Assembly (NCBI GenBank): GCA_963693085.1
Contig: OY856410.1
Coordinates: forward strand, 1,328,614,304-1,328,678,303
Source of the DNA: Alisma plantago-aquatica
Lineage: Eukaryota > Streptophyta > Magnoliopsida > Alismatales > Alismataceae
Direction: 5' to 3'
DNA: 64,000 nt
The position numbers were made by a program, and so were the translations under genes. The notes under the pieces were generated by a model, which was not told where the DNA came from, did no database searches, and worked only from the letters and a program-made list of their open reading frames with translations. Shown in pieces: positions 12,767-24,054 of the stretch; positions within the stretch are counted from its first letter, which is position 1; every line of letters begins with the position of its first letter.

Positions 12767-13200
12767 AAGTGAGATTAGGTGTTCAAGAACAGTCCCAAAC
12801 CAGGGACTATCCAAGATTTACTCCTATTGAGTAAATCTTGGACGGGTTTCTAGGCCTACAAATACATGTGTTGTCATTCTTATATATAATAAATGTGTAC
12901 CACCTATCCCATTCTTGAACACCTAATCTCACTAGTAAGTGTATAATGTGTATTGGGTTTTCAAGAAAATTTCAGTAGTATATCCCCGTTGTTCTCCAAG
13001 TACATATGTACTTAGAGAACAAAGGGGGAAATGCTACCGAAATTTTCTTGAAAGCCCAATACACATTTTATACTTACATCGTAAGTGAGATTAGGTGTTC
13101 AAGAACAGTCCCAAACTGGGGACTATCCAAGATTTACTCCTAATGAGTAAATCTTGGACGAGTTTCTAGGCCAACAAATACATTTGCTGTCATTCTTATA
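12767..13200. repeat. Foldback unit: two 118-bp direct repeats flanking a 142-bp palindrome
   Basis: Direct repeats at 12767-12884 and 13083-13200 differ at about 7 positions. Each contains a 13-bp stem with a 5-base loop (first copy 12811-12841). Between them, 12912-12933 is an exact 22-bp inverted copy of the repeat start (12768-12789). A near-perfect palindrome at 12935-13077 is centred on TACATATGTA at 13005/13006. CCT occurs directly on both sides (12764-12766 and 13201-13203), a possible 3-bp target duplication. No ORF. It sits about 130 bases upstream of the transposase start. Confidence 0.8.
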
Positions 13201-13810
13201 CCTACAATCCTAGTTTCATCATCCATATCCTAGTTCTTCAAGTCAGGGTGATTATTGATGTCTTTAGATGCATGATTGGCAATCTATCTAGGGCAAAGTT
13301 TCATCATTTACATTCCACACATGTCATGTGAGTGCATTAGAATTCATCATTAAGCAAGAAGGGTGATTAGGATTCTGAATATACTCAATAAGGAAACAAG
13401 TTAATTACCAATTTCATAGTTAGGATGGTAAAGATACCCTAAGATCTAGATCTAATTGTTCATAATGAGCCTATAATAAAGTTACATCACTATATGATTA
13501 TATAATTTCAAAAGAAGTACACAAATAAATTCAAATGAGTAGATAACTAAAAAAATAGTAGACAAAAAATACAAATAAGTAGATGAATAAATAAAAATAT
13601 GTTGATAAATTAATATAAATTAGTAGATGATCAATTAATTCCTGAATCTATACATAAATAAATACAAACAATAGATTAATAAATATAGATCAATTGATAA
13701 ATAAAGTTAAATCAGTTGATAAATAAAGTTAAATAAGTAGATGATTTAATAATAACCAAATCAGTACATAAATAAACACAAATCAGTAAATAACTTAATT
13801 AAAAAAAATA
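13201..13810. other. AT-rich stretch, no gene
   Basis: Nothing coding. From about 13520 to 13800 there is irregular repetition of AATAAGTAGATGA and AAATCAGTAGATAAATAAA type words, about 25 to 35 bases apart, giving a loosely repetitive AT-rich tract upstream of the GC-rich region. Confidence 0.45.
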
Positions 13811-14280
13811 CTCAGCAGCAGCCTAGGCATGCCTTGGCGCCGCCCTGTCTGCCCAGGCCACCCAGAGGCCTAACTAGGCTGGGCGCCTAGGTTTGGGACC
13901 CTAGGTGAACGCCTGGGCCGCCTAGGCGCCGCTTGGGCGAGGTCGAGCAAGTCGGCGGAGGAGGAGGGTTAAGCTCAGAAAAGGAGGGTATACCTTTCTT
14001 AGGTCAGAGTAGTAGGCGTGGCGAAGCAGTAACTAGCGGCGGCGGGTGGCAGTAGGTGTGGCAGAGGAATAGCTAGAGACGAAGGCAGCCAGAGCAGTAG
14101 CCAGCGACTGGAGCAGGCCGCCAGAGCAATAGCTAGCGGCCGCGGCGGTAGGTGTGGCAGTGGCGGAAGGCGTGGCAGTGGCGGCAGGCATAGCGGTGAT
14201 GAAAAGTGGTGGTAGGTGAGCAATGGCGGCAGGCATGGAGGCGGAGAGCAGGCAAGCAACTACTGGAAATCGCCAGACCT
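13811..14280. other. GC-rich CACTA 5' region
   Basis: Two parts. 13820-13950 has repeated CCTAGGC and GGCGCC palindromic words. 13990-14260 is purine-rich with recurring GGCGG and GGCAGGCATGG words. Open frames on the minus strand (13999-14259 and 14033-14236) are Pro/Ala-rich products of this low-complexity text and lack any known domain. Its position suggests the promoter and leader of the leftward CACTA genes; that is inference. Confidence 0.45.
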
Positions 14281-14329
14281 AAACAGTCGGGAATGAAACA
14301 GGGAAAGGGGAAGAGTATGCTTCGCGGGG

Positions 14330-14640
14330 GTGCTATTAAGTTATCAATCGGCGTCGGTTATTAAAACAAACTGATGCTTATAACAATAGGCATCATTTAC
14401 CACAAAAAAAATCGACACCTATTCTCAATGATAGTCGTCAGTTTCTACTAGAAAAACCAACGTCTATCTACATATGCCGAAAAAAATAAAATGTTCTCGA
14501 ATTCTTACCATAGTTGTCAGTTGTCGTAGAGAACCGACGTCAAAGGGGGTGAAAATATTCACAGGGACAGTGCGCTAAAACACATCGGTGTCGGTTATTG
14601 CAAATAATTGGATGCTTAGATCAATATGAGGGTGTATAAA
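14330..14640. repeat. CACTA subterminal repeats, right end
   Basis: GGCGTCGGTTATTAAAAC at about 14350 and CGGTGTCGGTTATTGC at about 14585, with AAACCGACG-like text between, mirror the left subterminal block. The expected terminal repeat outside it is missing. Confidence 0.55.
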
Positions 14641-15416
14641 CAAGATAGTTACTATCAATCTAATACTACATCACTTACCCATTGATTGACCTACTCAACA
14701 TCATTTTATGTCACCTTGGACGACTTTAAATTTCCAGAATGAAATGAAGGTTATTCTTGGCCCCAATTAGTGATCAGGGATGATTATTGATCTTATGTGT
14801 GATGCTTGTTCTATTTTCATATATTTTTTGTTAGTTGGGAGAGTATCATGTTGGTTGGTTGAATTTCCAATGTTTTCCCAACAACGTTTTACGGTAAAAG
14901 CTACAAATTTGTTGAATTGCTACTCATCGCTACTTTGTGAAATTTTGTCAATACACACACATTTTTACCGAATTCAACTATTTGTTAAGATTCTATATGA
15001 GTAAGATTTGGGTATGAGTAACTACTCGGAACAATGTTAACATTTGAATATTTCCTATGTTTTTGGTAGGATATTTCACCATAAGGGTGAAATGCATCTT
15101 GCAAATGGATGAGCGTCACCAACATCTAAAAATTTCCATGGAGTACTTATTGTTGCTGACTTCTTCTCTGATTTCTCATGCTAAGTATTGTATTATACAT
15201 TTTTGAGTTTTTTCCCAAAACCCACTCAATTATCTTGAAATTATTGAAAACCCCCTCCCTTATGTGAATTCCTAAACAACCCCCTCTCTTATTCACAAAA
15301 TTATGGAGTCCCCCTCCGTACACCTTTTTAGCTCGCAGTGTTTCCTTCCTTCATTAAGCTCTTTCTTTTACTTCTTTCTTTTCCCTTAACTGACTTTGAT
15401 CCTGTAAATTATGGTG

Positions 15417-15493
<77 letters not shown>

Positions 15494-15752
15494 GTTATTG
15501 CGTTATTAGTACCCAACCTAAACAAGAATTACAAAAACTTGAGCTGACCTGCCAAACACATAAAGACTAGACCCGACTCATCACGACCCAAACATAAAAA
15601 AAATATTTATAGTATGAATATTAATAAAAAAACCAACTAAAAATATTTGAAAATGAATCCAATCCGAATAAGGCCAAACAACATTACGAATCGACATGAG
15701 TGAAATTCTCCATACCTGAAACCCAGATAGACCCTGAGTTCTAGAAAAAATC
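14641..15752. other. Unassigned intergenic DNA
   Basis: No protein similarity, no LTR end and no tRNA-like structure were found. It holds one long AT microsatellite (15419-15490) and pyrimidine-rich text at 15220-15400. Confidence 0.5.
15419..15490. repeat. (AT)36 microsatellite
   Basis: Seventy-two uninterrupted bases of alternating AT. The open frame through it (15338-15547) encodes a Tyr-Ile repeat and is not a gene. Confidence 0.97.
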
Positions 15753-16980
15753 TATCACAATTGCACTTTGATTCACACACTTAGTACATATCTAGAACCA
15801 CCAAAATAGGGACTATCTTAGTTGGACTATTTTTCGACTGAGAGAAAATCGGTCGAACATTTTCTTGACTGAAAATGTCCTCAGTCTAATGCACGAACAC
15901 ATTTGCATAACCTGCTCAATGCTATCACTAAGAAGGTTTCGATCAAACTTTACTTCGACCGAGATTGAGTATCTGGCAGGTTCTATAGTCGTTAGATTTG
16001 GTGGGAAAAGTGGTTGGGAGTTGAGTTGAACGTTAAAAATCCACTAACCTCAATCTCCCACTTGGTCGAAGAAAAGTTCGACCGAGATCAACTCGGTCGA
16101 CAAAGAGTTTAACCGAGCTACATTCTAAACTGCACTTTTCAGCATTAAACAAAAAGTCGTTGCAATACAATTAATGGACACATAACAGCTAGTTGAGCAC
16201 GAAGAACACCATAGAAAGTGTCTAGAACGTCCCTAAGTACTAGTAGGCCATTCCTATAAATAGACATGCCTTAGGACACCCAAATCACCAACTTGCAATC
16301 ACTTGTGCATACAATTACGCTTGAGGTTCATTCTTTGTGAGAAATAAGCTGAGCTTCACTTGCAATATGTTCTACATTAGTGTCCTATAGCCTAGTTTCT
16401 CCTAGCCACCACACTACCACATTCATCTATAGTGGATAGGAGATGAATACACTTGATATAGGATCAAAGCATTGTACTCATTGGTAACATTGTATCTTTC
16501 TTCCAATCTTGTTCCTTCTATTGTTTTTTGTTCTCCTTTGCTACTCCTAGGTTGGAGGTTGCGGAAAGGAGGTTTTTGGAGCTTCTTCAGGTGGTGAAGG
16601 TAGCTCAGTGGACTTAGGATTACTTCAAGAAGGCTGTCTCAATGGGAAGCTACTTCAAGAGGAAGGCTACTTCAAGGGAGAGCTTGGAGTTACTTTGAGG
16701 AAGGCTGATTCAAGGTTGGTGGGACTACTTCTAGGTGAAGGCTATCCTAAGGGTTGTGAAGGTAGTTGTATCTTATGTAACATCCTTGTGAGGTAATAAA
16801 ATACAATTACTTTGAAAATCTCGGTTGGGAACAACCAGGTAGTAGACTGACTCCCTTAGTATTTGCTATGGGAGGAACCACTCTAAACACCTTGCCTCCT
16901 CCAATCTTTTTTTGGTTGTTTTCTTATATAATTTTTAAAATTATCATAAAACTCTATTTACCCCCCTCTAGTGTTTTTCA
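15753..16980 (+). mobile_element. Ty1/copia LTR, copy 1 (5' LTR)
   Basis: It begins TATCACAATTGCAC (the TG start mutated to TA) and ends TTTTTCA just before the tRNA-Met primer site. A related LTR lies at 31863-32993 and begins TGTCACAATTGCAC. Similarity stops sharply at both outer edges. It carries several TCGGTCGA and TTCGACCGA paired motifs (around 15840-15880 and 16060-16120). Short phrases such as TCCTATAAATAGACATGCC near 16250 look like a TATA region. Length 1228 bases. Confidence 0.75.
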
Positions 16981-16982
16981 AT

Positions 16983-16994
16983 TGGTATTAGAGC
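16983..16994 (+). other. Primer binding site (tRNA-Met type)
   Basis: TGGTATTAGAGC lies two bases after the LTR end and matches the plant initiator tRNA-Met primer site TGGTATCAGAGC at 11 of 12 positions. The second copy (32996 on) has the canonical TGGTATCAGAG. Confidence 0.8.
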
Positions 16995-17029
16995 ATGCTT
17001 CAAGGAGCTCTAATTGAGTCTTGAAGAAA

Positions 17030-18736
17030 ATGGGTGATGGGGTACTAAACAACCTCAATTTGGAAGGAACACTTGTAGCTCGACCTCCACAATTTTATGG
17101 CACCAACTACAACTATTGGAAGAGGAGGATGAAATTTTACTTTCAAGGGATCAGTTGGGATCTTTGGAGAATGGTTTCAAATACCTACACTCTTCCTCAA
17201 ACGGAGTATGCTACATGGGATGCAAACATGGTAAAATTAGCCCAATTGAATGCAAAAGCTGTAAGTATCCTTTATCGTTGAATTTCCGTAGGTGAGTTTA
17301 ATAGAATATCAAATTGTGAAACTACATATGAAATATGGCATAGACTCTCTATTACTTATGAATGAACTGTTCAAGTAAAGAACTCCAAAATTGGTATGCT
17401 TAAACAAAAGTTTGAACAATTTCGTATGAAACCAAATGAGTCTATTAGTAAAATGTATGCAAAGTTTTATTCTATTGTTAACAGTTTGAATGCATTAGGT
17501 AAAGACATTAGTGAAGAGGATCAAGTGTCTAAAATTCTTAGGTCTCTTCCTCCCAAGTACAAGCCTAAGGTGACTGCAATTGAAGAAGCTAATGACCTCA
17601 CTCGACTGAGGATGGAACAACTCATTGGAAACTTAGAAGCACATGAGGCAACCTTGAAGGAAGAAGAAAGGTTGGTGCATGAACACAAAAAGGAGAAAAG
17701 AAAGGACATTGCATTCAAAGCATCAACCAAGATTAGTCATGACACAAGTGAAGAAGATAGTGAAGAAGAAACTCTCATTGTAAATGGTACGCAGTATAGA
17801 AGTTTTAAAACTAACAAAACTTCTAGTGTTTCTTCTTCGAGGTGCTTTGAATGTGGCAAAAAGGGACACTTAAAAGGTGATTGTCCTAAACTTAAGAAGG
17901 GAAAGAAATTATCTCACAAGAAGAAAGAAAAAGCCTACAAAGCTGCATGGGATGATTCATGTGATGATAGTAAATACGGAGAAGAAGTAAAGTGCCTTAT
18001 TGCTACAACAAATGTAGAAGAAGAAGAGGTAAGACTTTTTTATTTATCTAAAGAAGAGTAAGTTGCTAGCATTGAGGAATTACATGATAAATATATTGAT
18101 TGTAAAAAGAAACTAAAAAGAGTTACTAAAACTAATGAGGATTTGTATGCTCAATTAAATGATCTTGCTTATGAAAAGGAAAATATTATCTCTGAAAATT
18201 CTTCCTTGAAATCATCTTTTAATGATTGCAATACAAAGTTGCTTACTCCTGAAACAAATCATAATTTGCTTTGTCAAGAAAAGTTTGAATTGCTTACAAA
18301 ATTGAATGATCTTCAAACACAACCTATCCTGTGTACTCATCTAAATTATGATGCTATTGTTAAGGAAATAGATGCTTTATTATCTGATCTAGATCAAGCA
18401 AAGATAGATATCAAAAAGAAAATAGATGACATTGCTAAGTTACAAGAAGAAGTTAGTAGCTTGAGAAATAATGGTATTCTTGATAAGATCCTAAAGAATT
18501 CTTATGGTCACATTGGAAGAAGAGGTTTAGGATATGTTCCAAAGCTAAACTCTTATCAACCTAAACCTAGGAGAACTCAAGCACCTAAGATCATAATCAT
18601 ATTTGTACCCAAAAGGAGAAATGAAATTGATTCCATTTGTTGTCACTATTGCTTGCATCTTGGACATTATTCCTTCTCATGTCCTTATAAGAAAAAGGAT
18701 GTTGAGTTAGTATGGGTTCCAAGACCCCCAAACTAA
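17030..18736 (+). pseudogene. Copia gag, copy 1, with two zinc knuckles
   Basis: The first ATG is at 17030 (MGDGVLNN). One frame runs to TAA at 18734-18736 but has in-frame stops at 17279-17281 (TGA), about 17363 (TGA) and 18059 (TAA). The N-terminal part (RPPQFYGTNYNYWKRRM, ISWDLWRMV) is the usual copia gag start. The middle (MLKQKFEQF, EEDQVSKILRSLPP) is a UBN2-type gag domain. A first CCHC knuckle, CFECGKKGHLKGDCP, lies near 17845. A Lys/Glu-rich coiled-coil-like stretch (18143-18500) separates it from a second, CCHYCLHLGHYSFSCP, near 18640. A close relative is at 33043-34759. No intact protease, integrase or RT follows. Confidence 0.85.
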
Positions 18737-19528
18737 ACATGAATGATTAAGTTGAGATATGACCAAAGACTCCAATTTGACTATCTCCATATCCTATCTC
18801 AACTTAACATAAAGGTACAACAAATGGACCAAAGTAATTTAATCCATAACTTGAATAAACATATTTCTGAAAGAATTCTCTCGGTTGACCAATAATTCGA
18901 CCGAAAGTCAGTCGGTCGAGAAAATATTCGACCAACGAAGGCTCTGTATTTAGTCTGATTTTATTGGCAAAAGATTTAAAATTTCAGTCAAACTATACTT
19001 TGACTGAGTCACTCTTTGATCGAACATTATTGGATCGAATCTGACACTGCTACAACCTGTAACAATTTGGAAAAATAGTGATTTACTCAGTCGAACAAAA
19101 TTTCGACCGAATAAATATTCGATCGAAGATTAGTGGACCGAATCTGACATTTTTTCAACCTATGAAACAACAGCTTATTCTATCGAAAAGAATTTCGACC
19201 GTAATATTTTCGGTCGAGAAAAAGTTCGACCGACTGAGGTTTTGTAAAATCTAATTAATTTATTTTAGTTTGCTATCAATTTTCTATTAATGTTGATTTA
19301 ATCTGCAAATCAAGAATGAATCTTAGAGAATTTTTTTTTAAAACATATTGATAAGATTTCATCATAACTTATTAAATGGAAGTATACTTTGATTATAACA
19401 TTCTTATTGAACTTGTTACAAAATGTGTTGATTGAAAACATGTATACTTTTTGCAAACTGAAATTGGACATGCTTTCTTGCAAAAATGAATCAATACAAA
19501 TATATCATAGATTTCAAGTTCATATATT

Positions 19529-19915
19529 TTGAATTTCTATTTAAAAGGATATGATCTTATACATGGTTTGCCTAAAGTATTCCTTGGCCAATCTGAAAAT
19601 TATGAACCATGTTGTTTTGAGAAAACTTCATCAATAGAACTTATGGACTTGTTTCTATTAATTGAGAAAGATATTGTTTTTGTCATCAAGTTGTTTATGA
19701 TGGCTCACAGTGTTGCAAATAGAGATGATGTTATATTCATACAATTTTTCTCTAAGATTGGAAATCAAATACTCTACTTGCAATTTTGTGAAATAAAACT
19801 TTACATGATAAATTGTTCCAAGTATTTAAATTATACAGGAATTTCAAAGTTATATTCCTTGCAAACTCTTAAAAAGAATTTTCCTTTATATATGAAGCAA
19901 ATACATAGTTTATGA
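19529..19915 (+). pseudogene. Copia pol remnant (GAG-pre-integrase and integrase start), collapsed
   Basis: The frame reads DLIHGLPKVFLG then EPCCFEK, matching the end of a GAG-pre-integrase domain (GLPK, then Cys-x-x-Cys-like and GK). It continues SSIELMDLF, IVFVIK and FFSKIGNQ in the order and spacing of an integrase N-terminal core, but with gaps and without the catalytic residues. About 128 codons remain of a pol that normally exceeds 1000. A related remnant is at about 35500-35640. This is a by-eye alignment. Confidence 0.5.
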
Positions 19916-20637
19916 TCATAATTGACAAAAGTTTAAATGGGAAGACTAGTGGAATAAGAGATCTTGCTTAGAATAAAATTATTCAATCTAAAGCCTATTC
20001 TAAGCAAATCAAGAGCAAGACACCATTTCAAATCAAATATTTCTCACATGAATTATGTTCTATACAAACTTGATCCTAAGCTATAATCTTTCAAGTTGAT
20101 ATAAACTCTTTCAAATTGGTATCCACCTATTACATAAAGACTTTATATTCAACCAAGTGGATCATTGTGAATGCTTAAACTGGAAATCTATAGAAATGCC
20201 TCTCGATCGAAAAAGAGTTCGACCAAGGGGTGCCCAGGTTGAAGTCAAGGTCGACCTAAAATAAGCTCGACAAAATGCTTAATTGTAAAACATTTCTTTG
20301 CACTCAATCTTAGTATATTGATCTGAAACTCGTTCATCATATTGAAAACAAGATTTTATTGCAAATCTCTCATAAAAGTTTAACTCAAACTCTAATGCTT
20401 ATTATGACCTTAGAATTCTTAAATTATCTTTGTTGGCTAAATTGGACATTATTATAATCCCTTTGTTTTGATGATGACAAACATTTCTTTCTTGTGGTTT
20501 TAACTTGCTATTTGAGTGCTTCAGGGACAAACATATATGGTGGTGGATAGCGAAGACTTGGAAGATCAATTTGCTAAAATTGCTTCATTTTCATGATTGT
20601 AATCAATGTAAAAACTTGTACAAGTATATAAAGTACA

Positions 20638-20642
20638 AGTAC
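20638..20642. repeat. Target-site duplication of LARD 1 (AGTAC), left copy
   Basis: AGTAC at 20638-20642 is repeated at 31781-31785 immediately after the far LTR. Joining the flanks without the insertion gives continuous copia-block text. Confidence 0.95.
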
Positions 20643-23600
20643 TGTTACAACCCCAATTTTGGGTTCATTTTCTGAGAAATATAATTTCTCATATGAAAGA
20701 TAAATTAACAAATAATGAATGGATGCATGATTTTCGTTTAAAATAGCCTTGTTGATTTATTTGCGGGCTTTGTTGGCTATTGGGCCCAATAACAAGGATA
20801 TTCAATTAATTAATGAATAACTAAGAATTTGAGATGAGAAAGATATGTAAACCTCTAGAAGGAAAATCCAAAGAGGATTTCGTGCCTCTTAGATTCCTTG
20901 GGTTCCAAGGAGTCCAAAGTTGCAAAGAAAAGGCAATAAGAAAGAAAATATCGATTAAGTATTTCCTTGTTAATAAAGAAATTGAAAACATTGGTGAAAT
21001 GTGGAAAATAGGTGAAAAGAGGAATAGATGGGTAATCCTTAGAGGAATTTCGTGTCCCAAGGATTCCTAATAATAAAAGGAACACTAATGAGGAAAATAA
21101 GAAAGAAATAAAGAGAAATCCACAAAAGGAAATATTTTAATAAAAAATAAAACAAGATAATGAGAATAATGCATTTTGATGCATTTAAGGATAATGAATA
21201 TTCCTTTAATAAGGAATTTCGAATTCTTAAAGTTTCTTGGGTGCCAAGGAGCCACAATAAGGGAGAAGAAAGAGAAAATACATAATTACAAAATAAAGAG
21301 ATAATGGGAATACATAATTAATGGATTATGCAAATTTGCTAAAAAGAAAATAATTGTCATTAAAAGAAAATAGGATTTCGTTCCTATGGATTAAAAAGGA
21401 GAGGAAAGAGGAATTTCACACTCCTAATACCCATATAATAGGGAATATTCAAGGAAAGACATAGAGAGAGAGAGCTTATTTTCTTATGAAGAATTATATT
21501 CCTATTAGGAAAGAGCTTTACTAAATCATGGGTGAGCACCATGGGGCGTGGATACTCTCCCCTATAAGAGGTGTAGAGCCCTGGGCCGAAGCCAGGAGAG
21601 AGATCCCACATATGCCTTCTTCTTCTTCTTCTTCTTCTTCTTCTTGGGTAAAACCCTAATCCACGAGTAGCGTTTTTCCTGGAGCAACAGAGATCCGTGG
21701 AGTCACCTGAGTGGATGAGCGAAGTGATACGAACCCAAGGAGGGCTCTGCCATCGTCCCCATGACCATAAACGCCGTGCCGAGCCAGCAGAAGGTCGGAG
21801 CCATGGCTGCAGGTCGCACATCTACCCTGCCCAAATCGAACGCCTAGATTGCAAGACGGGAGGTGCCCAGATGTTACGGAGGCCGTCGGAGCAAGGGCGA
21901 AGGGTGGTGACGTGTTTCGGACCTTAGAGATGGAGGAGGACAGACCTCGATGCACTGCAGGTGCGGTTCCGACTAGTGGAGAACCCCACGCTCTTTCGGA
22001 CATGTTGACCATGCTTCACAGCATGGTTGGGTGCGATAGGGTGGGGCGGAAGCAGGGAGGAGAGCCCAGCATGGTGTGAGCCTCGAGGAAGAGGGAGGAA
22101 GGCCGCGAAGGCTGCAGGACAGCAGGCTAGGTCGGTGGCCTGGTCCTCGCGAGGTAGAAGAAACCTAAAAGCTCCTTTGGACGGTTATACCCCTCCTGGG
22201 TATTAAGAAGCCATGACTTAGACGGGGGCAAAAGTGGAATTTCGAAATGATTTCCAAATCCAACGTATTGCATGGGGGAGGTGACGTGTCAGCTCCTCAT
22301 TGGCCCAAAATAGGTAATTTTGCTAAATCCGTATCTCAATAACCGTGGCTCGGATAGATGCGCTTTATACATGAAACTTGCTCAAAAAATTGAGAGGAAT
22401 CTAAATAGCCTGATTTCTTATGAAATTCGAAAAGTATATAGAGATACTATCTTTAATAGTTTAATCAATGAAAAACCCTAACCTTGATGATTAATGAGTT
22501 AGAAAGGGTTAAATGAGTATATAAAGTTGATATTAGCCTGTTAATGATAAAAAGGATTATTAAGATTGGAAAAGGATGAATTTGCATGTAATTAGTTAAT
22601 TTCGAGTTTAATGTGCATGAATAATTCTTCAAGGGGCCTTGAAACCCTAATGTTGGTGAATTCGACTCTTAATGGCTTTAATTGACTAAATTCATGATTA
22701 AAGAAGAATATGCTGAATCTAAGCTATTGTGAGCATTGAAGTCCCTATTTTGTGAAAAGATAACCTTAATATAGAAATTAGGGTTTTCAATTGAATCAAG
22801 GTAGAATTAATAATAAAAGGGTTTCATATGGGGTTTAGACCATAATGAATTATGAGTTGTTAATCCAAGAGGAACAAAAGGTGATAATTGAGTCTAATGA
22901 CCTTGAAATAACTTAAAAGGATAAAGAAGGTAGTTTTGGTATAAAAGAGAAATAATCAACTTTAATTGGGCTTATGCTGTCAAAATTAGGGTTTATGAAC
23001 TAAGAGAGCATTTAATATGATAAAAGCATTATGGAGGCAAAAACCCTAATAAAACCCTAATGTGGTCTAGAAAACCGAAGGTGGAATCCAAGTCTAGCTT
23101 TAGAATGTTTTGGATAAACTATAACACTTGGATCGCATGCATTAATTTCAGGATTTTGTTGATTGCTTGTTGATTGATTCTTTATCCTTATTGCTTGGAC
23201 AATCGAGTTGCTCTGGATCAGGTATGTGGTTACGCTTGTGAATAACCGTTATAGTTTCCCGCCGATTTCCGAATGTTTCCTCACAATGAATGCTATCTAA
23301 ACAGTTTGGATGTTCATACTGCAATTATAAAGTCACTATGGTTATCACAATTATAAAGAAGTGTGTATTCTCACACCTACATGCCACCCTGATGGAAGAT
23401 GCCATAAAGGTCAGGCCCAGAAGGGTAGACCAATGGGCACCATGAGAGGTGACCCCAGACACCAAGCTCGGGAATGAGAAGGTGGTCTATGATGCATGAC
23501 TATGGAGCACCATGAGAGGTGACTCCCATGCACCAAGCTCCGGATTGAGAAGGTGGCCTTAAAGTCAATGGCAAAAGAGAAACCCTAGAGGGGTATGCCA

Positions 23601-24054
23601 GGGTTAGGGAAAAAGCGGTGGAGAATGACACATTGAAAACGTAAAGTGGCTTGTTAAATAATTTGATTGTGATTATTAAATTGTTAGCCATATGTGCAAA
23701 CTTTTGGTTGTCCCCACATACCAATATATTTCGATATACTGACCGACGTTTTGTTTATCAGCGTTTTAGGTACAAATGAAAAGAACAAACAGTAAAGTGG
23801 CATATGTGGAATTAAATGAGAAGTAACGTACACCGGAGGATTAGTTAGAGTAACATCTTCATGGATAGAAGTTTAGAAATCCCAGTTTTTCCAAGGTAAG
23901 AAAAGTTTTATTTTATACCAGTTTTCAATTTAGTTGGTAAAGTTTATTAATTATTACTGATTATTTGTCGAACCTTTGATCCTGTTAATTGGATAACGGC
24001 ACCGACCTTTCGGTCTCCCTTAATTGGGGGTTACCGGGAGGCGGGGTCGTTACA
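20643..24054 (+). repeat. LARD 1 5' LTR
   Basis: It runs from TGTTACAACCCC to GGGGTCGTTACA, 3412 bases. It contains a (CTT)10 tract, a GC-rich zone (21530-22200) and at least six AAACCCTAA telobox-like motifs or complements (21651, 22471, 22644, 22778, 22985, 23040-23060). In the first 700 bases about 11 differences from the 3' LTR were counted by eye. The open frames at 21384-22079 are not conserved as coding between the two LTRs. Confidence 0.93.
21616..21645. repeat. (CTT)10 microsatellite in the 5' LTR
   Basis: Ten CTT units. The matching tract in the 3' LTR (29331-29372) has 14 units, so it has changed length since insertion. Confidence 0.95.

Larger units (their letters stand above)
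4841..14640 (-). mobile_element. CACTA (En/Spm) DNA transposon, degraded
   Basis: The left end begins CACTGCTACAGAAC, preceded by AGG as a possible 3-bp target duplication. Subterminal blocks with CGTCGGTT and ACCGACGC motifs occur at 4860-5330 and again at 14340-14640, as expected for the two ends. Both genes read leftward: TNP2-type transposase, then the second gene with its protease-like domain. The right terminal repeat (expected to end GTAGCAGTG) was not found, so that end is truncated or mutated and the boundary is approximate. Stop codons and frameshifts in both genes mean it cannot be autonomous. Confidence 0.8.
18737..20642 (+). mobile_element. Copia post-gag region, copy 1
   Basis: Non-coding apart from the pol remnant at 19529-19915. 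It is rich in paired TCGGTCGA and TTCGACCGA motifs (18880-18950, 19010-19240, 20205-20275). Words at 19945-20030 (CTTGCTTAGAATAAA, TATTCTAAGCAAATCAAGAGC) recur at 35220-35290 in copy 2. TTTGTTTTGATGATGACAAAC at 20462 resembles the 3' internal region of copia elements near the polypurine tract, but no purine tract is obvious. It is cut at 20642 by LARD 1 and resumes at 31781. Confidence 0.6.

Noticed and set aside
13999..14259. Pro/Ala/Leu-rich ORFs on the minus strand
   Set aside because: Low-complexity GC-rich text that stays open in more than one frame, with no domain.
14780..15004. Short ORF with hydrophobic stretch
   Set aside because: AT-rich chance ORF without similarity to anything recognised.
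15338..15547. Membrane-protein-like ORF
   Set aside because: The hydrophobic stretch is just the AT dinucleotide repeat translated as Tyr-Ile.
21384..22079. Arg-rich and Lys-rich ORFs in LARD 1 LTRs
   Set aside because: Made by the CTT repeat and GC-rich LTR text. The two LTR copies differ in frame and length, so coding is not kept.
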